The notes: generated by a model not told the origin, from the sequence alone. A stretch of 64,000 bases of DNA from Phycisphaerae bacterium (GCA_014859965.1 JACZKQ010000048.1:1-64000), one strand, 5' to 3'; shown: positions 33,150 to 42,548, counted from the first letter of the stretch. Program-made: numbers and translations.

Positions 33150-34853
33150 ATGAAGCAATTGTTATTACAAACGGCGGAGCGGACGGGGGTGGTGAGCGTC
33201 GAAACGCTGCAGCGGTATTTCGACGCCAACGGGGGCGATCCGCGCCGGGTGGACGAACTTCTGCTGAAGTGCCCGGATTTGACAGAGGATCGGGTGCTGC
33301 GGCTGTTCGCCGAAGCGCTGGGCATCCCGTATCTGGCGGAAATCGCGGCCGATGACGTGCCGAAGGAGTTCATCGAATCGGTCGCCGCAACTTATGCTCA
33401 GCACCACTACCTCATCGGTCTCCGTACAAACGGCGACGAGACGATCACCGTGGTGCTGGCCCAGCCGCTAAACACCAGCGCTATTGACAACGTCTCGAAG
33501 ATGTTAGGGGCGCCCGTCAACGTGGCGCTGTCGTCCCGGGCGGCGATTACCGCCGCTATCGACGTGGCGTACGAGCAGAAGAACACCGTCATGGAAGAGG
33601 TGGCCGAGGAACTGGACGCCCAGAACCTGGACCAGCTTGTCGACGAGGTCGCCTCGTCGGACGACCTGCTGGACGTGGTGAACCGCCCGCCGGTGATTCG
33701 CCTTGTCAACGATATTCTGTTTCGGGCCCTGCAAATGCGGGCCAGCGACATCCATATTCACCCGTACGAAACAAAGATTCAGATCCGCTACCGCGTCGAC
33801 GGTATCCTGTACGACACGTTGACCCTGAACCGCAATGTGCTGTCGCTGGTGATTTCGCGCGTCAAGGTGATGGCGGGCATGGACATCGCCGAGCGCCGCA
33901 TGCCGCAGGACGGCCGGTGCAGCGTGCGCGTCGGTCAGCGCGAGATCGATCTTCGCGTCAGCACCGTGCCGACCAGCTACGGCGAACGGGCGGTGCTGCG
34001 TATTCTCGACAAGAGCACAGGGCTTCTTACTTTAAACGAATTGGGGCTCTTCAAAGACGATCTGGAGAAATTCGACCGGCTTATCAACCGGAGCCACGGG
34101 GTCATGTTCGTCACGGGACCGACCGGAAGCGGCAAGAGCACGACCCTGTACGCATGCCTCAATCGCATCGACAGCCGGCAGAAAAACGTGATGACCATCG
34201 AGGACCCGATCGAGTACCAGCTCGACGGCATCAGCCAGATGCAGGTGGCGGCCAAGAAGGGCATGACGTTTATCAACGCCCTGCGGCACGTGCTGCGGCA
34301 GGATCCGGACGTCATCATGGTGGGCGAGGTCCGTGACGAAGAAACCGCCAATATGGCGATTCAATCGTCGCTGACGGGCCATCTGGTGTTCAGTACGCTG
34401 CACACCAACGACGCGGCCGGGGCGGTAAGCCGTTTGCTGGACTTCAATGTGGAGCCCTACCTGGTCAGCTCATCGCTGATTGGCGTGCTGGCCCAGCGGC
34501 TCGTGCGGCGGATATGTCCGGACTGCAAACAGCCGTATCATCCGACGCAGCGAGAACTGCGCGAGATCGGCATCGGGGACAATAACGTTGAAGGTGAAAC
34601 GCTCTTCGTCGGCGCCGGCTGCACCAAGTGCTTTGACACCGGCTACCGCGGGCGGATCGGCATTTACGAACTCATGCTCATCAACGACGACATTCGCGAC
34701 CGGATCTGCCGCCGGGAAAGCGCCGGCATTATCAAGAATCGTGCGATCGAATACGGCATGCAGACGCTGCGAATGGACGGCGCCAGGAAGGTGCTTAGCG
34801 GAATGACAACAGTGGCCGAAGTGCTGCGTGTGACCCAGGCGGACACCTTGTGA
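33150..34853 (+). CDS. gspE: Type II secretion assembly ATPase
   Basis: A 567-residue hexameric cytoplasmic ATPase that powers pseudopilus assembly. An N-terminal GspE-N domain (about 1-140) is followed by the core with DIHIHPYETKIQIRYRVDG, Walker A GPTGSGKSTTLYA, the Asp box IEDPIEYQ, Walker B region DPDVIMVGEVRDEETA and the His box TGHLVFSTLHTND. A zinc-binding CPDC...CTKC pair lies near the C-terminus, as in true GspE/PilB. No clear Shine-Dalgarno sequence. 39 bases after gspD. Confidence 0.96.
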   Translation: MKQLLLQTAERTGVVSVETLQRYFDANGGDPRRVDELLLKCPDLTEDRVLRLFAEALGIPYLAEIAADDVPKEFIESVAATYAQHHYLIGLRTNGDETITVVLAQPLNTSAIDNVSKMLGAPVNVALSSRAAITAAIDVAYEQKNTVMEEVAEELDAQNLDQLVDEVASSDDLLDVVNRPPVIRLVNDILFRALQMRASDIHIHPYETKIQIRYRVDGILYDTLTLNRNVLSLVISRVKVMAGMDIAERRMPQDGRCSVRVGQREIDLRVSTVPTSYGERAVLRILDKSTGLLTLNELGLFKDDLEKFDRLINRSHGVMFVTGPTGSGKSTTLYACLNRIDSRQKNVMTIEDPIEYQLDGISQMQVAAKKGMTFINALRHVLRQDPDVIMVGEVRDEETANMAIQSSLTGHLVFSTLHTNDAAGAVSRLLDFNVEPYLVSSSLIGVLAQRLVRRICPDCKQPYHPTQRELREIGIGDNNVEGETLFVGAGCTKCFDTGYRGRIGIYELMLINDDIRDRICRRESAGIIKNRAIEYGMQTLRMDGARKVLSGMTTVAEVLRVTQADTL

Positions 34854-34932
34854 TTTACTATTTTCGATTTCTCGCAAGACCGCTCGCCGGAAGACACATA
34901 GCAAATAGTGAATAGAAAATCGTCAATAGAAG
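34854..34932. other. AT-rich imperfect inverted repeat between gspE and gspF
   Basis: The 79-base gap is much more AT-rich than the flanking genes. CTATTTTCGATTTCT near its left end is an imperfect inverted match to the AATAGTGAATAGAAAATCG region near its right end. It could form a hairpin in the operon message. It carries no gene. Confidence 0.4.
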
Positions 34933-36147
34933 ATGCCAAGATACAGTTACATTGCGATTGATCAGAAGCACAAGTCGGCCAAGGGGACGGTTACGGCCGA
35001 GAGCCCCTACGCCGCCCGGAAGCATCTGCGCGCCAAGGGCCTGCACCCTACCGATATCCGGGAGATGCGTACCGCTCGCGAAGGCGGCGGTATCGGGCTC
35101 GTGTTCGGCAAGAGCAAGAAGAACCAGGTTGCCGACTTCACCAAGCAGTTGGCGACCATGCTCAAGGCCGGCATCAAGCTGACCGAGGCCCTCGGTGTGC
35201 TCGTTCAGCAGATCAGCGACCCGCGGCTTCGCAATACGGTGACCGACATTCGCGACCGTGTGGTCACGGGGGAATCGTTCGCCGACGCGCTGGGCGAATA
35301 CGACAATTATTTCGACGTTATCTTTGTAAGCATGGTGCGTGTCGGCGAAGTGACGGGCACGCTCGAAGGGAGCCTTCTGACAATCGCGGCCTTCATGGAA
35401 AAACGCCAGCGCATGGAGTCCAAGATGATCACGGCCATGATCTATCCGGCTATCCTGATCTGCTTTTGTATCGGGGCGGTCATCTTTCTGACGATCAAGG
35501 TCATTCCGGTTATCGCCGCGCAGATCGAGAAGACCGGTCAACAACTGCCGGGGGTCACTCGTCTGCTGGTCGCTTTCAGCAATATCCTGACAAGCTGGCG
35601 GCTGCTGGTCGTTATCGCCGTCATCGCGCTGATCGTCTGGGGGGTCCGCGTGTTTGTCAGGACCCAGCGAGGCGCGTATCTGCGCGACAAACTGCTGCTG
35701 GCGCTGCCGGTTTTCGGTCCTCTGGTCAAGCAGCGGATCGTGGCGCGGTTTGCGTCCACGCTGTCGACGCTTTTGAGTTCGGGCCTTTCGATGGCCGAAT
35801 CGTTGAAGGTCGTCGCCCAGGTTACAGGCAACACTATCATGAACACCGCGGTGAAGCAGGCCCGAGACCGCATTCTCAGCGGCGCCGACATCGCCACGCC
35901 CCTTCGCGAAAGCGGGGTCATCGATCCGGCCATCGGCCATATGGTCGCCGTCGGCGAAAAAAGCGGCGAACTCGAACACATGCTCAAGACCATCAGCGAG
36001 AACCTCGAATCCTCCACGGATATCGTCATTGAACGCTTGAGCGCCGCCATTGAGCCGGTTATCATTGTCTTTATGGCGTTTATCGTCGGCGTTATCGCGT
36101 ATGCGACGCTGCTGCCCATATTGCGTTTTTCCTCCGGGCAGATGTAG
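34933..36147 (+). CDS. gspF: Type II secretion inner-membrane platform protein
   Basis: A 404-residue protein with two GspF domains, each a helix bundle followed by membrane segments. It begins PRYSYIAIDQ, the usual GspF start. Domain 1 has FTKQLATMLKAGIKLTEAL and membrane segment YPAILICFCIGAVIFLTIKVI; domain 2 has RFASTLSTLLSSGLSMAESL and GHMVAVGEKSGELEHML. The last membrane segment (IEPVIIVFMAFIVGVIAYA) is at the C-terminus. Length and layout match canonical GspF/PilC. It anchors the GspE ATPase to the pseudopilus base. Confidence 0.96.
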   Translation: MPRYSYIAIDQKHKSAKGTVTAESPYAARKHLRAKGLHPTDIREMRTAREGGGIGLVFGKSKKNQVADFTKQLATMLKAGIKLTEALGVLVQQISDPRLRNTVTDIRDRVVTGESFADALGEYDNYFDVIFVSMVRVGEVTGTLEGSLLTIAAFMEKRQRMESKMITAMIYPAILICFCIGAVIFLTIKVIPVIAAQIEKTGQQLPGVTRLLVAFSNILTSWRLLVVIAVIALIVWGVRVFVRTQRGAYLRDKLLLALPVFGPLVKQRIVARFASTLSTLLSSGLSMAESLKVVAQVTGNTIMNTAVKQARDRILSGADIATPLRESGVIDPAIGHMVAVGEKSGELEHMLKTISENLESSTDIVIERLSAAIEPVIIVFMAFIVGVIAYATLLPILRFSSGQM

Positions 36148-36189
36148 AAATAAAGTACTCAAGATTATGACATGAAAGGCTGGGCACCC

Positions 36190-36633
36190 ATGGACAATAA
36201 GAACGAAAGAAAACGAAGGCAAGGTTTCACCATGGTCGAACTTATGGCTGTCCTGATTATCCTGGGCCTGCTGGCCGCGGTCGTTGCGCAATCTTTCATG
36301 GGCCACACGGACAAGGCGCGTGTCGTCACGACGAAGGCCAGCCTGAAAACCCTTCACAACGCCGTCGTTCAGTTCAAATTTGACACGGGCAGGTACCCTT
36401 CCGAGGAAGAGGGCTTGTGGGAATTGCTCGAGGAGCCAACCGACGTCACGGGTTGGAATCTGGGCGGTTATCTCGAAACCACCGAGATCCCCCCGGACGC
36501 GTGGGGACGGGAATTCGTGTACTTTCTAAACCCCGAGAGCGGAAAGCCTTTCGTTATCATCAGCTTCGGCGCAGATGGTGAAGAAGGCGGGGAGGGGTAC
36601 GATGCCGACCTTTACAGTACCGATGCCAATTGA
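36190..36633 (+). CDS. gspG: Major pseudopilin GspG
   Basis: A 147-residue pseudopilin, the main subunit of the type II pseudopilus. Leader MDNKNERKRRQG is cut before FTMVELMAVLIIL, with Glu5 present. The C-terminal calcium-binding region DAWGREFVY...SFGADGEEGGEGYDADL is the diagnostic signature separating GspG from type IV pilins. Start at 36190 is chosen for a short basic leader and AAAGG ten bases upstream; an ATG at 36172 would add six residues. It needs a prepilin peptidase, which is not encoded in this window. Confidence 0.95.
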   Translation: MDNKNERKRRQGFTMVELMAVLIILGLLAAVVAQSFMGHTDKARVVTTKASLKTLHNAVVQFKFDTGRYPSEEEGLWELLEEPTDVTGWNLGGYLETTEIPPDAWGREFVYFLNPESGKPFVIISFGADGEEGGEGYDADLYSTDAN

Positions 36634-37195
36634 TCGTCGGCAGGCCGGGCCGCGACGGGGGCTGGTGCTGACGGAGCTGATCGTGGTCGTCATGATTATC
36701 GGCATGATGACGAGTTTGGCCATGCTGAGCCTGACGGGGGTGTTCGGCCAGAAAAAGTTCGAGCAGGAGGCTTATGCGATTGTGGACGTCTTGAGAAAGG
36801 CGTCTCACGCCTCGGCCGAAACGGACCGGCGCTATGCGGTCGTTTTTGATTTTATCCAAGGGGCCTACGTTCTGAGGCAGTTTGTCACACTCGACCTGCA
36901 GACGCTGCCGGAGGACGAGGCGATTATCTCGGTGGGGCATTTTTCGAAGTACTGCGTGCTGGACTATGTCCTGTTTGACGATTTTATGGACACGCGGGAC
37001 GAAGGCGACAGTATCAGCGAGGCCCGTTTTATCGCCGGCCGCGGCGGCTGGCAATACGGCGGCAAGATCGTGCTGCGGGATTTGGACGGAAACCCTTATT
37101 CGATCGTAGTCAACCGGCTGTGCGGCAATGTGAAGCTTGTGCCGGGAGATGCGGATATTCTTGTGCCGGTGGATGCAGGTGAATTGCGATTTTAG
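36602..37195 (+). CDS. gspH: Minor pseudopilin GspH-like
   Basis: A 197-residue pseudopilin. The ATG at 36602 lies behind a purine-rich GGGGAGGGG inside the end of gspG (32-base overlap), pointing to coupled translation. Leader ends QAGPRRG and is followed by LVLTELIVVVMIIGMM, where +1 is Leu instead of Phe/Met, with Glu5 kept. The rest is a beta-rich globular domain without cysteine pairs. Fits GspH by position and size; assignment to GspH rather than another minor subunit is by gene order. Confidence 0.8.
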   Translation: MPTFTVPMPIDRRQAGPRRGLVLTELIVVVMIIGMMTSLAMLSLTGVFGQKKFEQEAYAIVDVLRKASHASAETDRRYAVVFDFIQGAYVLRQFVTLDLQTLPEDEAIISVGHFSKYCVLDYVLFDDFMDTRDEGDSISEARFIAGRGGWQYGGKIVLRDLDGNPYSIVVNRLCGNVKLVPGDADILVPVDAGELRF

Positions 37196-37199
37196 AAAC

Positions 37200-38183
37200 A
37201 TGAGTTGCGGCGTTTCATCGCGGAGCCATACGGGCTTCACGCTGATGGAGGCGGTCACTGCGCTGGCGATTCTGGCGGTGATTATCAGCGGCGTTCTCGT
37301 GGCGGTCAACCAGAACATCGCCGTCATGATCGATAACCGCTCCCGTGTGCAGGCCTTCGAGTTGGTGCGGGAGAATATGGAGCGGCTGTTGGGATCGGAT
37401 TCGGTGACCGACACGACTGAATTCGGGGTGCACGAACTCACCGACGACATTCAATGGCAGAATGTGGTCGAGTCCTTCAATGAGCCGGTCAATTCGGCCA
37501 TGTGGATTCGAGCAGTCTGCTCAGCAAGCTACACGGACCGTGACGGCGAGCGCCAGACGATCTCGCTGACACATTGGATTACGGACTTGACCAAGGCTCA
37601 GGAGAAACAGATTCTCGACCAGAAGAAGCGCGAGCAGGACTTTATCGAAGAGATGGACGGCAATCCCTTCGGCGAAGACCCGGACGGCTTGATGCAATAC
37701 GCCAACGCGCTGGCGGGGATGGGCGATTACGCGCGGGCGGCGGAGACCGCTTCACAACTGATTTTGAATTATCCGGGCGAACCGCAGGCGGCGGCGGCCT
37801 GGCCCAGATTGCTCAAGTACCCTGAACTCGCCTTGGCGGAAGGCGACACTATGACTGCCGGAAAAATTCTGGACCGAATCGCAGAGAACCACAGGAACAA
37901 GCCGGAGGTTGAAAAAATTAATACGAGACTCCGGCCGTACATTGTATCAGGCCAGCCTTATGTCGCCTCGACAGGCAGCGGCAGCGGAGGGACCACCGGA
38001 AGCAGTACATCGGCGGGCAGCACCTCACAAGGCGGCAACACGGCCGGTTCTGGAAGTTCCGGTGCGGGGAACAGCGGACAAAACACGGGTTCCGCTGCTG
38101 CACAACCAGATGTGTGGGATTATCCGAACCCGAACTGGAGCCCCGAGCAGAAAAAAATCTGGGATGCGTTCAGGAATCTTTAG
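37200..38183 (+). CDS. gspI: Minor pseudopilin GspI-like with long low-complexity tail
   Basis: A 327-residue pseudopilin, far longer than typical GspI (about 120). Leader MSCGVSSRSHTG precedes FTLMEAVTALAILAVII. The usual small pseudopilin domain runs to about 150. A helical region follows with TPR-like character (LMQYANALAGMGDYARAAETA) up to about 260, then a Gly/Ser/Thr-rich linker (STGSGSGGTTGSS) and a short end NPNWSPEQKKIWDAF. The start at 37200 leaves a 4-base gap to gspH; an ATG at 37173 inside gspH is the alternative. The extra domains may bind secreted substrates or the secretin; this is inference. Confidence 0.8.
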   Translation: MSCGVSSRSHTGFTLMEAVTALAILAVIISGVLVAVNQNIAVMIDNRSRVQAFELVRENMERLLGSDSVTDTTEFGVHELTDDIQWQNVVESFNEPVNSAMWIRAVCSASYTDRDGERQTISLTHWITDLTKAQEKQILDQKKREQDFIEEMDGNPFGEDPDGLMQYANALAGMGDYARAAETASQLILNYPGEPQAAAAWPRLLKYPELALAEGDTMTAGKILDRIAENHRNKPEVEKINTRLRPYIVSGQPYVASTGSGSGGTTGSSTSAGSTSQGGNTAGSGSSGAGNSGQNTGSAAAQPDVWDYPNPNWSPEQKKIWDAFRNL

Positions 38184-38204
38184 CAGGGAACAGTAACAAC
38201 GGAC

Positions 38205-39131
38205 ATGAAACCGGGCATCTGCGACAATTTAGTTCGGCGGGGGTTTTCGCTGATCGAGACGCTGGCGGCGTTGACCATCACTGCGATGATCATTATCGCA
38301 ACGATCAACGTCTATGGACGGATCCGCTCTGTCGCTGCATCGGTCGAGCGTCGTGTGGACGACGCCCTGCTGCCCAACGAAATCGTGCAGCGGATCGCGC
38401 AGGATATCGACCGGCTGACGCTGCCGGGCCTGGAGACGACTCTCGCCATCGCCAACAAGTTCGACGGCCGGTACAATCTTTGCCGAATGGAAATCGTTAC
38501 GCGGTTCTATGACGGCAGCGAGCCGCCGAAGCCGCAGATCTACGAGAAAGTGGTCTGGCAGAGCGATTACGATCCTGTCGTCGATGCCGTTATTCTCTAC
38601 CGCTCCCACAGCGGGCTCAATCTCGAAGACAAGCTCGTCGACAAGGATCTCGACGCCCTCCAGCAAGGCGGCCGTGAGATGTTCATTCCCGTCAGCACCG
38701 GCATCACCTTTTTTGAAATTATTGTTCCCCAGGGGGATAACGAGTTCCGGGAGTGGCGGCTCAACAGCCTGCCGCGCGCCGTGCGAGTGCGCGTCTCGTT
38801 CGCCCAGCCGCGAGAAGACTTTGAAACGGGTGAGTGGCTCGTCTTTGACGAGGATAAGGTCGTCCGCACGATTGCCATAGACCGGACGCGCAAGCTCCGC
38901 TACAGATTCATCCGCAAAGAGTTTGAGCTGGCCGAGGACGACCCGAACACCGTCCTCGAAGGCAGCGAGGGTATGGGCGACGAAGGCGCCGGGGAGGGCG
39001 AGGGGACCGGTATCGGGGAGGGCGAGGGCCCAGGTGAAGGTCCCGGACCCGAAGGGCCCGGACCCGGCAGCGAGGGTCCCGGTCCCGAAGGGCCCGGCCC
39101 CGCATCACCCAGAAGACCAGGACGAGAATGA
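38205..39131 (+). CDS. gspJ: Minor pseudopilin GspJ-like with Gly/Pro/Glu-rich tail
   Basis: A 308-residue pseudopilin. Leader MKPGICDNLVRRG is followed by FSLIETLAALTITAMII. The globular part to about 245 has the GspJ pattern (EIVQRIAQDIDRL, YNLCRMEIVTRFYDG, RVRVSFAQPREDF). The last 50 or so residues are a repeat of GEGEG, GPGPEGPGP and related blocks, encoded by near-repeated DNA at about 38970-39115. No other function motif is seen. The stop overlaps the gspK start (ATGA). Confidence 0.83.
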   Translation: MKPGICDNLVRRGFSLIETLAALTITAMIIIATINVYGRIRSVAASVERRVDDALLPNEIVQRIAQDIDRLTLPGLETTLAIANKFDGRYNLCRMEIVTRFYDGSEPPKPQIYEKVVWQSDYDPVVDAVILYRSHSGLNLEDKLVDKDLDALQQGGREMFIPVSTGITFFEIIVPQGDNEFREWRLNSLPRAVRVRVSFAQPREDFETGEWLVFDEDKVVRTIAIDRTRKLRYRFIRKEFELAEDDPNTVLEGSEGMGDEGAGEGEGTGIGEGEGPGEGPGPEGPGPGSEGPGPEGPGPASPRRPGRE

Positions 39132-40492
39132 CCAACGCACCATTTACATCTTGTTTTGCTCGGCAAACCGGCGGCTCAAGACGTTCCGGGCTGGCCCTGA
39201 TTCTGACGGTCGTCGTTCTGGTCGTTCTGTCGACGGTGTGCTACACGTTGACCGCACGCATATCCATGCTTAAGCGTCGGCAGGAGTACATGATCAACTA
39301 TCAGAAATCGCGTTACGCCTGCGACTCGGCCGTCAAGCTTGCACTGAGCACCGTTCAGCGGATTCCTTTGAACCTCATTATTCGAAAGGGCGAGCCGGAC
39401 TTCTCCGATCTGTTCACCATGGACCACGAAGAGTATGAGCTGTTCCTGGCCGAATGGGCCGAGCGCAAAGCCGCGGAGATGGCCGAGGAAACTGCCGCCG
39501 ACGGCGGTCTGTCCGCCACGGCGGACGAGTTGCTCTCGGGGCTGCTCGGCTCGGCGGCAGATCCGAATTCCGACGATCCCAACGGATCGGATGTCTACGA
39601 TTCGTTTAACCCGGAGGCGACAGGGCTGGACCCTGGCACGATCACAATACCCGGTCCGTACGGGTCTGACTGGCCGCTGGTGCACGCGGCGATTGAATTC
39701 GATATCGGCGATTCGCGCGTGGTTATTCGCATTGAAGATGAAAACGCGAAGATGCCGCTGATATGGGCAATGACAACAAACGCCTCGCAGAATCGGGAAG
39801 CTGAAGCGGCGTTCGAGACGTTCTGCGAATGGATGCAGATGTATCCGACGGAGGTCGACGACCTCAAAAAGCAGGTCAGCGCACTGAGTAAGTACAAAAC
39901 GTTCGCACTGGAACTGAAGCCCGTCGTCTACACCGAGCAGACTGAGGTCGTCAACCGGGCGACCCCTACTTCGCGGACGGCCCAACCAGCCCGAACGGCC
40001 ATTTCGCGAACGACCACCCGCACAGTGCTGAAGACGCGTCCCGCCATCGCCCACACGACCGACTTCGCCAAGCTGCTGCACAGCTCGGTTCTCGACACGG
40101 ACCGCCTGGCGTGGGCCCTGCCCAATACCGGCAGCCGCTATGAGGCCCCGCTGAAATACCTGGCCCTTTGGGGATCGCAGCGGGTCAACATCAACACAGC
40201 GCCGCGGCACGTGCTGGAGGCGGCCTTTACTTTCGGTGGGGATGCCCGCGAGATCGCCCAGGAGATCATCCTCATGCGGCAGGACAAGCCATTTAAAGAT
40301 ATCAATGAACTCAAGTCGAAGCTGTACCGATACAGCGATTCGATTCGGAAGGTCGAGCCTTACATCACGACCCGCAGCACGTTTTTTTCGGTGAAGGTGA
40401 CGGCAACGACCGGCAGCGCCAGGGCTTCGACGGTGGCGACAGTGGTGCGCGAGGGAACGAACGTCCAGAGAATCGCCTTGCTGGCTTTTTGA
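39128..40492 (+). CDS. gspK: Minor pseudopilin GspK
   Basis: A 454-residue protein, the large minor pseudopilin that caps the pseudopilus tip with GspI and GspJ. After a basic leader (GGSRRSG) comes the membrane helix LALILTVVVLVVLSTVCYTL, without Glu5, as expected for GspK. A helix-hairpin-helix-like stretch near 350 (VNINTAPRHVLEAAF) and the following RQDKPFKDINELKS are characteristic of GspK. A threonine/arginine-rich insertion (TSRTAQPARTAISRTTTRT) is unusual. Start overlaps gspJ by four bases. Confidence 0.9.
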   Translation: MTNAPFTSCFARQTGGSRRSGLALILTVVVLVVLSTVCYTLTARISMLKRRQEYMINYQKSRYACDSAVKLALSTVQRIPLNLIIRKGEPDFSDLFTMDHEEYELFLAEWAERKAAEMAEETAADGGLSATADELLSGLLGSAADPNSDDPNGSDVYDSFNPEATGLDPGTITIPGPYGSDWPLVHAAIEFDIGDSRVVIRIEDENAKMPLIWAMTTNASQNREAEAAFETFCEWMQMYPTEVDDLKKQVSALSKYKTFALELKPVVYTEQTEVVNRATPTSRTAQPARTAISRTTTRTVLKTRPAIAHTTDFAKLLHSSVLDTDRLAWALPNTGSRYEAPLKYLALWGSQRVNINTAPRHVLEAAFTFGGDAREIAQEIILMRQDKPFKDINELKSKLYRYSDSIRKVEPYITTRSTFFSVKVTATTGSARASTVATVVREGTNVQRIALLAF

Positions 40493-40533
40493 CGCCGGCG
40501 GGCCGGAGCGCGACCATGCTCGTAAAAGAAGAA

Positions 40534-40551
40534 GGCAAGGCAGGCCTTGCC
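40534..40551. other. Hairpin between gspK and gspL
   Basis: GGCAAGG (40534-40540) and CCTTGCC (40545-40551) form a perfect 7-bp stem with a CAGG loop. A TATAAT follows at 40554-40559 but has no matching -35. There is no T-run, so it is more likely a message-stability or attenuation structure than a terminator. Confidence 0.45.
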
Positions 40552-40575
40552 CGTATAATGCACGGAGACTATTGA

Positions 40576-42048
40576 GTGGAACAGAACAATTGTTTAGGCA
40601 TATATCTTTCGCGGTCAAAAGCGACGGCGGTGCTGCTGTCATCCAACGCCGCACATCCGGCGGTGCTCGGGTCGTTCAGCATTGCAAAGGAAACGCCCGA
40701 GAGTGCCGACGGCGCTCCGCCGCACGACATATCCCTTGCCAGTCAGCTCGCCGCTCAGCTTGCGGCCTCCGGGTTTCGTTACGGCGATGTGTGCGTAAGC
40801 CTCGATTGCACGCTGTACACACAGCACAATCTGCGGTCCGATTTTACCGAGCACAAGCAGATCGCCAATACCATTATGTTCGATGCAGAAGAGGCCCTGG
40901 CCCGCGACGCCACGGAGATGGCGCTGACGTTCAACATCAGCGGCTCCGACGACAGAGGGTCGCACGTCACGGTCTTCACCGCCGACCGCACCTTCCTCAG
41001 CACGACGCTGTCTGAACTGCAGGGCGAAAACCTTGACCCAACGGCGATCGAGCCGGACATCCTGTGCCTTGCCCGATTTCTCGAACATAATTTTCCGCTG
41101 CCCAAAGCGGCCCATCCGCTGTTCGTGATCCTTACGGGTGAAGCGTGTCACATGATTCATCCACAGGCGCACCACCAGAGTCCCCTGGTCCGCAGTTTTA
41201 TCATGGGACGTTCGCAAAACGCAACGTCGGTGCTGCAGCGAGAAATCCCGCTGACGTTAGCGGCCATGAATCTTGCCGAACCGATTGATGCTGTGTTCGT
41301 TGCCGGCCTGGCGGATGCGCCGGACACCGGCAAGCTCAGCGAGACGACCGGCTTGCAGGTCCATGCCATGGATCTTGCCGCACTGGTCGGCGACGGCCAA
41401 ACACCTGCGGCCGACGACATCTCACCCACGGAGTTCGCCATGGCGTACGGGGCCGCTTTGAGCGAAGTCAAACATATCCGTGCCAGCGACTTTCGCCAGA
41501 GTTTCGCCCCCTACCAGGGCAAACGCCTCATCCTGCAGAAAACTTTGCGGGCGATCAGCGTCATGGTCACCATATCGATGGTCGTTCTCGGCATTTACAT
41601 GCAGCTTAAGGTCTTCAGGAAGCACAATTATATCTCGCAGCTTGAGAAAAACCTTACCGAAGATTACCGCACGATCATGTACGGTGTCGACCCGCCGCGC
41701 AACATGCCGGTACTGACAAAGCTGGGAAGTGTCTACAGCCAGGTGCTGAAAATCCGCGGCGGAGAGATCGGCGACGAAAGCTCCATCCCCGCGAAACTCA
41801 CCTATATGCTCCAGTCCATCAATGAAACACCTGAGAGTATCGACGTCAACATAGCGAGCATCGATGTGACCGGCAACCGCATGAGCCTCGGCGGCGACAC
41901 CAACCGTCGCGCCAGCACCCTGGCCCTCTTCAATTCGTTCACAGCACATCCTAAACTCCAGAAGGTCTCCGAACGTCTTGACCAAAAGGGCAATCGCGAC
42001 GTTTTCACCATCGATCTCGAACTCAAGAAAGGCAAGATCGCCAAATGA
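40576..42048 (+). CDS. gspL: GspL-like protein (PilM/PilN fusion type)
   Basis: A 490-residue protein. Residues 1-320 form an actin-like cytoplasmic domain (GIYLSRSKATAVLLSS, CVSLDCTLYTQHN, FNISGSDDRGSHVTVF) as in PilM and the GspL N-terminus, which bind the assembly ATPase. One membrane helix follows (ISVMVTISMVVLGIYMQL), then a periplasmic ferredoxin-like part as in PilN. The start is GTG with GGAG eight bases upstream. Together with the next gene it forms the GspL-GspM inner-membrane scaffold. Confidence 0.85.
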   Translation: MEQNNCLGIYLSRSKATAVLLSSNAAHPAVLGSFSIAKETPESADGAPPHDISLASQLAAQLAASGFRYGDVCVSLDCTLYTQHNLRSDFTEHKQIANTIMFDAEEALARDATEMALTFNISGSDDRGSHVTVFTADRTFLSTTLSELQGENLDPTAIEPDILCLARFLEHNFPLPKAAHPLFVILTGEACHMIHPQAHHQSPLVRSFIMGRSQNATSVLQREIPLTLAAMNLAEPIDAVFVAGLADAPDTGKLSETTGLQVHAMDLAALVGDGQTPAADDISPTEFAMAYGAALSEVKHIRASDFRQSFAPYQGKRLILQKTLRAISVMVTISMVVLGIYMQLKVFRKHNYISQLEKNLTEDYRTIMYGVDPPRNMPVLTKLGSVYSQVLKIRGGEIGDESSIPAKLTYMLQSINETPESIDVNIASIDVTGNRMSLGGDTNRRASTLALFNSFTAHPKLQKVSERLDQKGNRDVFTIDLELKKGKIAK

Positions 42049-42548
42049 AAGCCTATCTGAAAAATCTAAACCTTTATTATTTGTGTGTTCCGGCCGCGAC
42101 GATTCTCTGGGTCGTCTTCATCATGACAGTTTCGCTGCCTGCCGCGGACAAAAAATGGGACAAGGCACAGAGCGACTTCAACAAGGCCCAGGATATCATC
42201 GCCAAGATTGCCGCGCTCGATCCCGACCGCCTCAACTACAAGGCCGAAAAAGCCGGCGGCGGCAAGTTCGACTATTCGAGCGCCATTGAGGAAATCGCCA
42301 AGGTAGTCGCTATTCCGTCATCGAGCTACTCGCTTGTCGCACGACGGCCCGTAGTCAGCGGGGGCAAGGAAAAGAAGAGCGCCGACGTGACCATCAGCAC
42401 CGTTGACATTGAAACTCTGGCTAAATTCATTTCCCAGATGCTCCTGCGATGGTCCGATCTCGAGTGCGATCTGCTTTCGATTGATCGGCTGCCGGCGGGT
42501 AAAAACAACTGGAAGGCAGTAATGAAGTTCACCTATGCCCCGAAATAA
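42045..42548 (+). CDS. gspM: GspM/PilO-like inner-membrane scaffold protein
   Basis: A 167-residue bitopic protein overlapping gspL by four bases (ATGA). A membrane helix near residues 10-30 (YYLCVPAATILWVVFIMTVSL) is followed by a helical stretch and a small ferredoxin-like domain (STVDIETLAKFISQMLLRWSDLE in part). It matches GspM/PilO by size, topology and position rather than by strong motifs. It is the last gene of the type II operon; no gspN or prepilin peptidase gene follows. Confidence 0.7.
   Translation: MKAYLKNLNLYYLCVPAATILWVVFIMTVSLPAADKKWDKAQSDFNKAQDIIAKIAALDPDRLNYKAEKAGGGKFDYSSAIEEIAKVVAIPSSSYSLVARRPVVSGGKEKKSADVTISTVDIETLAKFISQMLLRWSDLECDLLSIDRLPAGKNNWKAVMKFTYAPK

Noticed and set aside
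34858-36357. 499-codon minus-strand frame opposite gspF
   Set aside because: The product is dominated by D, H, R and G in a pattern expected from reverse-complemented membrane-protein codons; gspF is certain.
40554-40559. TATAAT just before gspL as an internal promoter
   Set aside because: No -35-like hexamer at a suitable distance; gspL appears to be read from the upstream type II operon.
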